Source: Shewanella sp.
Lineage (GTDB): Bacteria; Pseudomonadota; Gammaproteobacteria; Enterobacterales; Shewanellaceae
Direction: 5' to 3'
Assembly: GCA_004195335.1 (NCBI GenBank)
Contig: SDWK01000500.1
Coordinates: forward strand, 1 to 13,204
Length of the DNA stretch: 13,204 bases
In this document: in pieces, positions 1 to 6,691 of the stretch
How the letters are laid out: each line of letters opens with the position of its first letter
How positions within the stretch are numbered: the stretch's first letter is position 1
Position numbers and translations under genes: made by a program
Notes under the pieces: model-generated
The model's input: the letters and a program-made list of their open reading frames with translations, nothing else
Databases searched by the model: none
Told to the model about the DNA's origin: nothing

Positions 1-1
1 A

Positions 2-802
2 TTCGATACAGGCTTTTCACTTAAAGGCGGACAAGGCGCTAAAACAGGCACCGGAGGACACCTTCCCGGCATTAAGAACCAAGGCAAGATTTCACAGGTT
101 AGGGGCATCCCCGAAGGAGAGCCCGCCATATCTCCTCCCACCTTCAGAGAGCTTAAAAATTCATGCGACTTTAAACGCTTCGCGGATCGGGTGCGCGAAG
201 TCAGCGGCGGAGTGCCCGTCGGCTTTAAACTCAGTGCCAATCATATCGAACGGGATATACAATTTGCCCTCGACGCCACCGCCGATTACATCATACTCGA
301 CGGACGCGGTGGTGGAACGGGCGCTGCCCCCGAGATGTTCAGAGACCATATCAGTGTCCCCACCATTCCCGCCTTAGCAAGGGCTAGGCGTTATCTCGAT
401 GAGCAAGGCGCGACTGGCAGAGTGACTCTAATCGTTACCGGCGGACTGCGAGTGCCGATGGACTTCGTCAAAGCCATGGCCCTTGGCGCCGATGGCGTAG
501 CGATCTCCAACAGTGCGATGCAATCTATCGGTTGCGTTGCGGCGCGCATGTGCCACACCAACCTCTGCCCCGCGGGTATCGCCACTCAAAATGCCGACCT
601 GCGCCAACGCCTCAACATAGACAAGTCATCACAACAACTGGCCAACTTCTTCAGCGCGTCGATAGAGCTGATGCAGGTAATGGCCCGCGCCTGTGGTCAT
701 CACAACTTGAGTGACTTCAACAAGGATGATCTGGCCACCTGGCATAGAGAGATGGCACTGTTATCCGGGATCTACTACGCGGGATTTACCCGCTTGGATT
801 AA
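2..802 (+). CDS. FMN-binding glutamate synthase family protein (C-terminal part, 5' truncated by window edge)
   Basis: The reading frame is open from base 2 to a TAA stop at 800-802, giving 266 visible residues, so the gene begins before the window. The visible start contains KGGQGAKTGTGGHLPG, the signature of the glutamate synthase FMN/TIM-barrel domain. Next come a barrel strand ending in DGRGGGTGAAP and the phosphate-binding loop region VTGGLRVPMDFVKAMALGADGV. The string CVAARMCHTNLC has the C-x5-C-x4-C spacing that binds the 3Fe-4S cluster of glutamate synthases. The family transfers the amide nitrogen of glutamine to 2-oxoglutarate or does related FMN chemistry. The protein ends soon after this domain and lacks the long beta-helix of the large GltB subunit, so it is more likely one of the short GltB2-like stand-alone proteins whose exact substrate is unsettled. 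A GTG at 191 is only an internal codon; coding continues upstream of it. Confidence 0.9.
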   Translation, partial: FDTGFSLKGGQGAKTGTGGHLPGIKNQGKISQVRGIPEGEPAISPPTFRELKNSCDFKRFADRVREVSGGVPVGFKLSANHIERDIQFALDATADYIILDGRGGGTGAAPEMFRDHISVPTIPALARARRYLDEQGATGRVTLIVTGGLRVPMDFVKAMALGADGVAISNSAMQSIGCVAARMCHTNLCPAGIATQNADLRQRLNIDKSSQQLANFFSASIELMQVMARACGHHNLSDFNKDDLATWHREMALLSGIYYAGFTRLD

Positions 803-822
803 TAGAACGCCACTTCGTGGCT

Positions 823-856
823 AGGAGTTCCTAGGTTCTAGTACCGAGGAACTCCT
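823..856. repeat. Perfect 10-bp inverted repeat between convergent genes, possible terminator hairpin
   Basis: AGGAGTTCCT (823-832) and AGGAACTCCT (847-856) are exact reverse complements. The arms extend to 13 bp with one mismatch (833/846) around an 8-base loop. It lies 21 bases after the glutamate synthase stop and before the metE stop on the other strand. It could form a strong RNA hairpin ending either transcript. No U-run follows on either side, so it is not a textbook intrinsic terminator. Confidence 0.5.
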
Positions 857-881
857 GATTTCTCTGCTCAATCTTGAGCTA

Positions 882-912
882 GTAGCTCGAACCTCAAGAC
901 TCGAACCTTCTC
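882..912. repeat. GTAGCTCGAACCT-type intergenic repeat, copy 1 (3' of metE)
   Basis: A stretch of degenerate ACTCGAACCT units. It begins GTAGCTCGAACCT and ends GAACCTTCTC, and similar units continue to about 950. The dodecamer CTTCTCAGCTTT occurs at 907-918 and again at 955-966, overlapping the metE stop codon. The same start and end motifs recur at 4705-4728 and, more weakly, at 6664-6690. Function unknown. Confidence 0.55.
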
Positions 913-964
913 AGCTTTGTCTTGAACTCGAAACTCGAACCTAGGAACTCGTCACTTCTCAGCT

Positions 965-3262
965 TTAACCCAACCTTCTCCTCAGCTCCTTAGTCGCTTG
1001 AACTAAGTTCTTCAGTGCGGGCTCGACTTCATCCCAGGTGCGGGTCTTGAGGCCACAATCGGGGTTGACCCACAGCTGGCGGATTGGAATTTTATGAGCC
1101 GCCTTCTCGATGAGTGCCACCATCTCATCCACTGTTGGGGTGTTCGGTGAATGAATATCGTAGACGCCGGGGCCAATTTCATTCGGGTATTCGAAATCCT
1201 CGAAGGCGGTGAGCAGCTCCATGCGTGAGCGCGAGGTCTCAATCGTTATCACATCCGCATCCATGGCAGCGATAGCTTTGATCGTTTCATTGAACTCGCT
1301 GTAACACATGTGCGTGTGGATCTGAGTCTCATCAGTCACTCCTGCGGAGCTGAGTTTAAAGGCATCCACCGCCCATTGCAGGTAGGTATCCCAATCACTC
1401 CTCTTCAGCGGTAGCCCTTCACGGAACGCCGGCTCATCTATCTGAATGATCCCGATCCCCGCATTTTGAAGATCGATCACCTCATCTCGAATCGCTAAGC
1501 CGATCTGGGTCGCTATCTGCTCACGGCTAATATCTTCGCGGGCAAAGGACCAGTGCAAAATGGTCACCGGGCCTGTCAGCATGCCCTTTACCGGCTTCTC
1601 GGTCAGACTCTGAGCGTACTCGGCCCAGTCGACCGTCATAGGCTTAGGCCGTGATACGTCACCATAGATAAGCGGCGGTTTAACACAACGAGAGCCATAG
1701 CTTTGCACCCAGCCAAACTTTGTGAAACCAAACCCTTGTAGCTGTTCACCAAAATACTCCACCATGTCGTTACGCTCGGCCTCGCCGTGCACCAATACAT
1801 CGATGCCTAATTTGACCTGACGTTCGACCGTATCTTTGGTCACCTGACGTAACTGATCGTGATAAAACGCTTCGGTGATCTCGCCTTTACGCCAGCGGCT
1901 ACGCAACCCTCGAATCGCCGGAGTTTGTGGAAATGACCCTATGCTTGTGGTCGGTAGCAATGGCAGTTGATACTTCTGTTGCTGCAGGGTCTGTCTGCCG
2001 GCAAACACGGTATCACGCTCATAATCATCACCGCGAAGCGCTGCGACTCTGTCGTAAACTCGCTTATCTGCGGCTGCGGCCCGTGCGTTTCGTCGCGCAA
2101 CACATTTATCGATAATGGCTTGTGACTCTGCTTTATCAGGAGCCGTTAGCACTTGTTTAAGTAAAGAGAGCTCTGATAACTTCTGTTTCGCAAAAGCCAA
2201 CTGCGACTTAAGTGAGGCATCCAGCTCGGTTTCCACTTCCAGATCCACAGGGCTATGCAGTAACGAGCATGAAGGCGCTATCCACACCCGTCCCTTGAGA
2301 TCGTTCGCTACAGAGGCGAGACGCAGGGCAATCGAGTCGATATCAGCCGCCCAAACGTTACGCCCATTGATCACCCCTAACGATAAAATCTGATCCGCTT
2401 GCAGGTGAGCCACAAACACGGCTAACTGTTCGGGTGCGGTCACTAAGTCCAGATGAAGACCCGCCACAGGCAAGGCGGAAACGAGTGGCTGATGATGGGC
2501 AATCGTACCGTAATAACTGGCGAGTAATATTTTAACCCGGGCATGCTGCAGGGCTACATAGGCCGAAGCGATCGCACCTTGCCACTCGCTATCGAGTTCG
2601 AGCGCCAGAACTGGCTCATCGAGCTGCACCCATTCGACGCCCTGAGCAGTGAAGCGCCCTAGAATATCCTCGTACGCCTTAAGCAACTGAGGTAACAGGG
2701 TTAACTTATTAAAGTCATGTCCCACCGCCTTAGCCAGATAAAGATAGGAAACCGGACCTAACAGCACGGGCTTTGCCTGATAACCCAGCGCCTGAGCCTC
2801 ACTGACTTCATCAAATATCTGGTCAAAGGCGATACTGAAATGTTGATCTTCTTCCAGTTCAGGAACGATGTAATGATAGTTAGTGTTAAAGTATTTGGTC
2901 ATCTCCGCGGCTGGGGCATCAATACCCGTTGGAGCACGACCACGGGCAACCCGAAAGAGCGTATCTAAATCGACCTTCTCAGCCAGCTCCTCACCTCGAT
3001 GACGCTTGGGAATAGCATTCAATGTGGCACTGAGCGTGAGCACCTGATCGTAATAGGCAAAATCGCCTACCGGCAATAGTGCTACGCCAGCGTCAGCCTG
3101 CCACTTCCAATGGCTAGCGCGCAGCTCTTTACCTACCTGAGTCAATTCGACCTGAGTGATCTCACCACGCCAATACTTTTCCTGAGCAAACTTAAGCTCG
3201 CGCTGACGACCTATTCGTGGAAAGCCTAAATTCGCTATCGTTATCTCTTGCAATGTTTGCAT
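965..3262 (-). CDS. metE: Cobalamin-independent methionine synthase MetE
   Basis: 5-methyltetrahydropteroyltriglutamate-homocysteine methyltransferase, a cytoplasmic enzyme that makes methionine from homocysteine without B12. The 765 residues match the usual length (E. coli about 753). The N-terminal barrel starts with NLGFPRIGRQRELKFA; the C-terminal catalytic barrel starts near residue 435 with PTTSIGSFPQT and carries HGEAERNDMVEYFGEQL at 492-508. The four expected zinc ligands are present: His651 and Cys653 (HMC), Glu675 (TIETSRS) and Cys736 (NPDCGLKTR). The start codon has an AAGG Shine-Dalgarno (in 3271-3275) about 8 bases upstream. The gene is divergent from metR, as in enterobacteria, and a MetR-type box lies 26-38 bases before its start. 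No B12 riboswitch fits in the short upstream gap, so B12 control, if any, must act indirectly. No sign of truncation. Confidence 0.98.
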   Translation of the reverse strand: MQTLQEITIANLGFPRIGRQRELKFAQEKYWRGEITQVELTQVGKELRASHWKWQADAGVALLPVGDFAYYDQVLTLSATLNAIPKRHRGEELAEKVDLDTLFRVARGRAPTGIDAPAAEMTKYFNTNYHYIVPELEEDQHFSIAFDQIFDEVSEAQALGYQAKPVLLGPVSYLYLAKAVGHDFNKLTLLPQLLKAYEDILGRFTAQGVEWVQLDEPVLALELDSEWQGAIASAYVALQHARVKILLASYYGTIAHHQPLVSALPVAGLHLDLVTAPEQLAVFVAHLQADQILSLGVINGRNVWAADIDSIALRLASVANDLKGRVWIAPSCSLLHSPVDLEVETELDASLKSQLAFAKQKLSELSLLKQVLTAPDKAESQAIIDKCVARRNARAAAADKRVYDRVAALRGDDYERDTVFAGRQTLQQQKYQLPLLPTTSIGSFPQTPAIRGLRSRWRKGEITEAFYHDQLRQVTKDTVERQVKLGIDVLVHGEAERNDMVEYFGEQLQGFGFTKFGWVQSYGSRCVKPPLIYGDVSRPKPMTVDWAEYAQSLTEKPVKGMLTGPVTILHWSFAREDISREQIATQIGLAIRDEVIDLQNAGIGIIQIDEPAFREGLPLKRSDWDTYLQWAVDAFKLSSAGVTDETQIHTHMCYSEFNETIKAIAAMDADVITIETSRSRMELLTAFEDFEYPNEIGPGVYDIHSPNTPTVDEMVALIEKAAHKIPIRQLWVNPDCGLKTRTWDEVEPALKNLVQATKELRRRLG

Positions 3263-3287
3263 ATTGTATACCTTTTTTGCTTTAATG

Positions 3288-3300
3288 TGAGCAGAATTCA
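3288..3300. promoter_or_regulatory. Putative MetR-binding box on the metE side
   Basis: TGAGCAGAATTCA fits the known MetR consensus TGAA-N5-TTCA with one mismatch. It lies upstream of metE and differs by one base from a second box at 3444-3456. A TTGACG on the minus strand (3310-3315) may belong to the metE promoter, but I could not assign a convincing -10. Confidence 0.55.
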
Positions 3301-3363
3301 GAGTGAACGCGTCAAGAGTCTTTTTATGTCACTCGTAGTGATTTAACATCTGTCGATGCAAAT

Positions 3364-3395
3364 ACATGTTTGGGCGTCTGGACGTCCAGAAGTTT
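3364..3395. promoter_or_regulatory. Putative MetJ operator (tandem met boxes) upstream of metR
   Basis: MetJ binds tandem 8-bp boxes of consensus AGACGTCT. Here four consecutive octamers match it at 5, 6, 6 and 6 of 8 positions: ACATGTTT, GGGCGTCT, GGACGTCC and AGAAGTTT. The centre contains the 12-bp palindrome CTGGACGTCCAG (3378-3389). A weak promoter may overlap: TTGGGC at 3370-3375, a 17-base spacer and TTTATT at 3393-3398. The site suggests repression of metR by MetJ with S-adenosylmethionine, as known in E. coli. Confidence 0.6.
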
Positions 3396-3443
3396 ATTGT
3401 GATAGTCTATCTGCTGACAAACGAATTGATTTCAAGCGCCACA

Positions 3444-3456
3444 TGAGCAAAATTCA
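3444..3456. promoter_or_regulatory. Putative second MetR-binding box, in the metR leader
   Basis: TGAGCAAAATTCA fits TGAA-N5-TTCA with one mismatch and an A at the centre. It sits inside a wider inverted repeat, ACATGA-N7-TCATGT (3441-3459). It lies 22 bases upstream of the metR start, where bound MetR could repress its own gene; autorepression is known for E. coli metR. Confidence 0.5.
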
Positions 3457-3478
3457 TGTAGGAATAAATGGGATATAT

Positions 3479-4384
3479 ATGATAGAGCTTAGACACTTAC
3501 GAACATTAGTTGCCTTGAAGGAGAGTGGTAGCCTTGCTGGTGCCGCCAAGAAACGTTTCGTTACTCAGTCGGCGCTTTCCCATCAAATTAAAGAGCTGGA
3601 GACCCGAATTAACTCCTCAATTTTTGTCAGAAAGAGCAAACCGCTCTCATTTACGCAGGAGGGGACCAGACTGCTTAACCTTGCCGAGGAGATTTTGCCT
3701 AAGGTGATTGAAACTGAGTATGATCTGAAGCAAGGGCTCAATGTTGACCACAATCAGTTGGGAGTCGGTATCGAGTGCCACAGCTGTTTTCGCTGGTTGA
3801 TGCCGGTGATGGAGGAGTTCAGAACCTGTTACCCTCAAGCCAAGTTAGATCTCTCCAGTCGTCACCTGTTCGACTCACTCAATGCACTTGAGATGGGGGA
3901 GCTTGACGTGGTACTCACCTCCGATCCGGTTCCCGGTCAGGCCCTTGCCTATCAGCATCTGTTCGACTTCGAGGTCAAGCTTGTCGTTGCTAACGATCAT
4001 CCACTGGCCTCACTGGAGTTTGTGACACCGCAACAGTTGGAGAAGCAGACCATCATCAGCTACCCGGTACCACTGGAGCGATTAGATCTGTATCGACATT
4101 TCATGGAGCCTGCCGGCATTGAGCCAGGCGAGCAAATTAGCTGCGATCTCACTATGATGCTGCTGCAACGTATCGCCTGCAAAGACGGTATAGCCGCCCT
4201 GCCGACTTGGTCTATCAGCGAGTCTTATGGCTTAAACCTCACCGCGGTTAAATTAGGCCCAGAAGGACTCAAACGTCCACTGTTTGGGGCTTATAGAAAA
4301 GATGGTGTCAATGCCAGCTTGGCACAAAAATGGCTAGAATTAGTCGCTAAAGAAGGGCTGGTGAAACAGCATAAATTGAATTAA
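3479..4384 (+). CDS. metR: LysR-family activator of methionine genes, MetR
   Basis: A DNA-binding transcription activator that responds to homocysteine and switches on metE and other met genes. The protein begins MIELRHLRTLVAL, aligning with the start of E. coli MetR. A LysR-type helix-turn-helix follows (residues about 1-60, including TQSALSHQIKELE), then FVRKSKPLSFT and the MetR-typical effector-domain string IECHSCFRWLMP. The chosen ATG at 3479 gives 301 residues (E. coli 317) and has GGGA five bases upstream. The frame can be extended to an ATG at 3356, but that adds 41 unrelated residues and would place coding sequence across the MetJ and MetR boxes. It is divergent from metE and followed by a bidirectional terminator. 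Likely controlled by MetJ and by itself. Confidence 0.95.
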   Translation: MIELRHLRTLVALKESGSLAGAAKKRFVTQSALSHQIKELETRINSSIFVRKSKPLSFTQEGTRLLNLAEEILPKVIETEYDLKQGLNVDHNQLGVGIECHSCFRWLMPVMEEFRTCYPQAKLDLSSRHLFDSLNALEMGELDVVLTSDPVPGQALAYQHLFDFEVKLVVANDHPLASLEFVTPQQLEKQTIISYPVPLERLDLYRHFMEPAGIEPGEQISCDLTMMLLQRIACKDGIAALPTWSISESYGLNLTAVKLGPEGLKRPLFGAYRKDGVNASLAQKWLELVAKEGLVKQHKLN

Positions 4385-4395
4385 AAATCAGACTG

Positions 4396-4510
4396 CGAGC
4401 TAAAGACAGAGCTAAGAAAGTTACGAGTAACGAGTAAGAGGGGAAAGATTCGAGCGAGAGTCTGTACTAAGCAAGTCGCGAGTAACGAGCTAAAGGCAGT
4501 ACAAAGAAAG
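4396..4510. repeat. Imperfect direct repeats after metR
   Basis: Two 25-base copies, 4396-4420 and 4486-4510, match at 21 of 25 positions; both start CGAGCTAAAG and end AAGAAAG. Between and beside them are CGAGTAACGAG units (near 4424 and 4478). With the terminator at 4649-4677, this accounts for most of the gene-free stretch 4385-4728; the part 4511-4648 shows nothing I can name. Confidence 0.6.
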
Positions 4511-4648
4511 CGGCGAATAACAGCTAAGATCTAAGATCGCTAGCCTCTTTCTTGTCTTGCTGAACTCATTCTTTGTAAAAGAGCAGCATCCAGCTTTTTA
4601 CTCCGTTTTTTTAACAGCATTAAGTCTCCTCCATCGAACATTCTCCAT

Positions 4649-4680
4649 AAAAAAACCTGCACAGATGCAGGTTTTTTATT
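4649..4680. terminator. Bidirectional intrinsic terminator between metR and the HDOD gene
   Basis: Stem CCTGCA (4656-4661) and TGCAGG (4666-4671) with loop CAGA, extended by A6 on the left and T6 on the right. Read on either strand, the hairpin is followed by a U-run, so it can end both the metR transcript and the convergent transcript from 5457. Confidence 0.88.
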
Positions 4681-4704
4681 GGGCTTATATCAAGCTCTAA
4701 ACTC

Positions 4705-4728
4705 GTAGCTCTAACCTAAAACCTTCTC
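4705..4728. repeat. GTAGCTCTAACCT-type intergenic repeat, copy 2 (3' of the HDOD gene)
   Basis: Begins GTAGCTCTAACCT and ends ACCTTCTC, the same ends as the copy beside metE, with the middle shortened by 7 bases. AGCTCTAA is also directly repeated at 4693-4700 and 4707-4714. It abuts the stop codon of the 4729-5457 gene. Confidence 0.5.
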
Positions 4729-5457
4729 TTACAAAGGCTTAAGCAGTTGATTTCTCATCGACAAGACGCGACGAAGAACCAGACCTGGCGAATTAGGATC
4801 GCGAGTCTGTCGTAAATTATGAGCAATCATAAATTCATCTTTCAGATCTTCATCTAACCCCAAGGATTCGAACGCTTCGATGGTTAATGTCTGCTTTTGG
4901 TTATCGATGAGTGACTTGATGATACTCAAAGGGAACGACTCTTCCGACTCAGCATTCAGATAGGCAAATGCGGTCAGCGCAATAATTTCGCCAAACACGC
5001 TGAACAGGGCTAAGGTCTGCACCTCATCGGGATTAATATCCACCCCTTCCATCATATGCAAACTGTCGACGGCATCGGCAGCAATACTCTCGGTCAGCGC
5101 CCAATATCCAAACACTAGCTTCTTATAAGGCTGCGGCAACTCGTCGAGACGCTCTTTAAGATAAAAAGTGAATGCATAGCGATAGATGTTGACCTGACCT
5201 AATCTAACCAGGGCATCTTTGAGAGAGCGATTTTTTGATGGCTGACCACCGACACATGCAGCCGACTGGCTGCGCCATAGCATATGAGCCGCTAAAGCGG
5301 GATCTGATGAGACAATATCGATTACATTACGAATATCGCCATCGGCAATAATGGCTTTCTTTAACGGGATCAATATCCCCCGGCGACCAATTACTTGCTC
5401 TTCGTTACTAATAATTGCGCGTACTTGAGTGAAAACTTGATGCTCAAGATCTGTCAT
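4729..5457 (-). CDS. HDOD-domain protein (degenerate HD-type signalling domain)
   Basis: A 242-residue soluble protein with no signal peptide or membrane segment. Residues about 27-90 resemble the start of HDOD domains: PLKKAI, then IVSSDPALAAHMLWRSQSAAC (48-68), then the ALVRLG turn (82-87). At the place where true HD proteins have a metal-binding HDxG-like motif, this one has LFSVFGEII (151-159), so metal-dependent hydrolase activity is not expected. HDOD proteins usually act as scaffolds in signalling, motility or stress control, and this one is probably a stand-alone regulator; its partner is not evident. The start has only a weak upstream AGGT. It is transcribed alone, with 386 bases to the next gene upstream and a terminator downstream. 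The family call rests on motif pattern only. Confidence 0.7.
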   Translation of the reverse strand: MTDLEHQVFTQVRAIISNEEQVIGRRGILIPLKKAIIADGDIRNVIDIVSSDPALAAHMLWRSQSAACVGGQPSKNRSLKDALVRLGQVNIYRYAFTFYLKERLDELPQPYKKLVFGYWALTESIAADAVDSLHMMEGVDINPDEVQTLALFSVFGEIIALTAFAYLNAESEESFPLSIIKSLIDNQKQTLTIEAFESLGLDEDLKDEFMIAHNLRQTRDPNSPGLVLRRVLSMRNQLLKPL

Positions 5458-5843
5458 GAGAACTATTTAACCTACTTTTTATGATGGCACGACACCATAT
5501 GTTATCGGGGAGTTTACCCATAAAAAGGCTACTATGGTCAAGTTGATTTCGACTAAATGAATACTTTTACTCGATTTATCTGCCTTATGTCTGATCGCAA
5601 GGATAATATCACTCCATTAGGCAAATAAAAAAGGGCAATATAAGCTTCGAGAAAATCCCCTCCTCCTGAAGTATGGTCATTTTATCGCCATAATCATAGG
5701 TTCGAAAATCATAGATTCGAAGAATACTATCCCTTGAAACAATTATCACCAGTTTATAACGGCTCAAGCACACAGATAGATGTTGTGGTTTTATTGCACC
5801 ACTCCTCTCTCACTCAATAGCGATCGAATATAAGCCGTTGAGT
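5458..5843. other. Gene-free stretch between the SGNH hydrolase and HDOD genes
   Basis: No credible gene. The one clear structure is a 2 x 15-bp tandem repeat at 5692-5721 (AATCATAGGTTCGAA then AATCATAGATTCGAA). The part near 5460-5520 should hold the promoter of the HDOD gene, but I could not assign good -35 and -10 boxes. A 23-codon + strand frame at 5557-5628 lacks support. Confidence 0.5.
5692..5721. repeat. Tandem 2 x 15-bp repeat
   Basis: 5692-5706 and 5707-5721 are adjacent and differ at one position. Each unit contains the TTCGAA palindrome, so the two palindromes lie 15 bases apart. Role unknown; it may be a variable-number repeat. Confidence 0.6.
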
Positions 5844-6449
5844 CTACAGTGCTTCAACCTGAATAAGACGACGATAAATAACTTCCGCTAACGCCCTGTA
5901 GCCGGAACCGTTTAGATGAATTGTATCTGACTTCATTGAAGGCGTTTTCAATAGATCCGTTAACTCATCTTCTATGAGGATCACCCCGTAGGTTTCGGCC
6001 AGCTCACTGTAGATCTCTGCCGGTGAGAGAAAAATACTCTTCTGCGGCACGGCCACCAGCACGACAGGAATAGAACGCCTTTGGGCCAGCTCTATCATCT
6101 GCGCCAGATTTGCCTTAGTCAGGCCGATATCATGGTTACGCAGGAAGTCGTTACCACCTTCCATCAAAATCAGCAGATCTGGGGAATCGTATTCTAAAAG
6201 CTGCGCCAGCCTATCCAGCCCTTGCGTGGTAGTCTCACCGGATACCCCGGCATTGATCACCCGCTTCAGTGAGAGACCAGCCAACACCGCCGGATAATCT
6301 TGCCCGCTTGCCGCCCCCTTGCCATAGGTCAGGCTATCTCCAAATGCCCAGATCTCGGCATCACTCGACAGCGGCTCAAGCTTAGGGCCCGAACAAGCCG
6401 ACAGTAGCAATAAACTTATCGAGAACAATCCGGCTAATACTTTTTTCAT
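5844..6449 (-). CDS. Lipoprotein SGNH hydrolase (TesA/arylesterase type)
   Basis: A GDSL-type esterase, thioesterase or lysophospholipase of 201 residues, close to E. coli TesA in length (208). The N-terminus has a lipoprotein signal ending in LLSAC, with Cys19 as the lipidation site, so it is probably anchored to a membrane facing the periplasm. All four SGNH blocks are visible: GDSLTYG with catalytic Ser39, NAGVSGETT with Gly68, GGND with Asn100, and DTIH with Asp175 and His178. A strong AGGAG-type Shine-Dalgarno lies right before the ATG. E. coli TesA is a soluble periplasmic protein, so the lipid anchor is a difference. It lies downstream of btuB but is separated from it by a terminator and a REP-like element, so it is probably transcribed alone. 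The natural substrate cannot be read from the sequence. Confidence 0.9.
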   Translation of the reverse strand: MKKVLAGLFSISLLLLSACSGPKLEPLSSDAEIWAFGDSLTYGKGAASGQDYPAVLAGLSLKRVINAGVSGETTTQGLDRLAQLLEYDSPDLLILMEGGNDFLRNHDIGLTKANLAQMIELAQRRSIPVVLVAVPQKSIFLSPAEIYSELAETYGVILIEDELTDLLKTPSMKSDTIHLNGSGYRALAEVIYRRLIQVEAL

Positions 6450-6471
6450 CCCCCTCTCCTATTCTGACCGT

Positions 6472-6544
6472 AGCTCGTAGTTCGTCGCCCTTAAACATTC
6501 GCGGCTAAAGCCGCTCCTACATGGAGAATGTCGAAGCTCGTAGT
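6472..6544. repeat. REP-like palindromic element flanked by 10-bp direct repeats
   Basis: The centre has GCGGCT-AA-AGCCGC (6501-6514) followed by CCTAC. The core sequence resembles the REP elements common in Pseudomonas and some other gammaproteobacteria. Outer arms ACATTC (6495-6500) and GAATGT (6526-6531) also pair. AGCTCGTAGT occurs on both sides (6472-6481 and 6535-6544). It lies upstream of the lipoprotein hydrolase gene. Confidence 0.65.
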
Positions 6545-6620
6545 CTCAGTCCGTTATCCGCTGCACAACACCCGTCATGAGACAGAGGTGAATGTTAGTC
6601 CTTAGCCCGAATTTAACACA

Positions 6621-6648
6621 TAAAAAAGCCAGACCTAAGGTCTGGCTT
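6621..6648 (-). terminator. Intrinsic terminator of btuB
   Basis: AAGCCAGACCT (6626-6636) and AGGTCTGGCTT (6638-6648) form an 11-bp perfect inverted repeat. On the minus strand the hairpin is followed by a run of T (6627 down to 6622). It lies 44 bases after the btuB stop. Confidence 0.9.
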
Positions 6649-6663
6649 AAAGAAATGCGTAAG

Positions 6664-6690
6664 GCTCTCGAACCTAAATTCTAGACCTTA
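6664..6690. repeat. CTCGAACCT-type intergenic repeat, copy 3 (3' of btuB)
   Basis: Contains CTCGAACCTAAA and GACCTTACC, a weaker relative of the repeats at 882-912 and 4705-4728. Like them it abuts the stop codon of a minus-strand gene. Confidence 0.4.
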
Positions 6691-6691
6691 C

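Noticed and set aside
1927..2393. Two + strand open frames
   Set aside because: They lie opposite metE coding sequence, which is intact and conserved.
3401..3411. GATAG-T-CTATC inverted repeat as an operator
   Set aside because: Short arms and no match to a known regulator; chance is likely in a region of this size.
3356..3478. N-terminal extension of MetR from the ATG at 3356
   Set aside because: The added 41 residues have no MetR counterpart, and the stretch carries MetJ-type and MetR-type boxes.
5557..5628. Possible 23-residue small protein on the + strand
   Set aside because: No convincing Shine-Dalgarno and no recognisable sequence.
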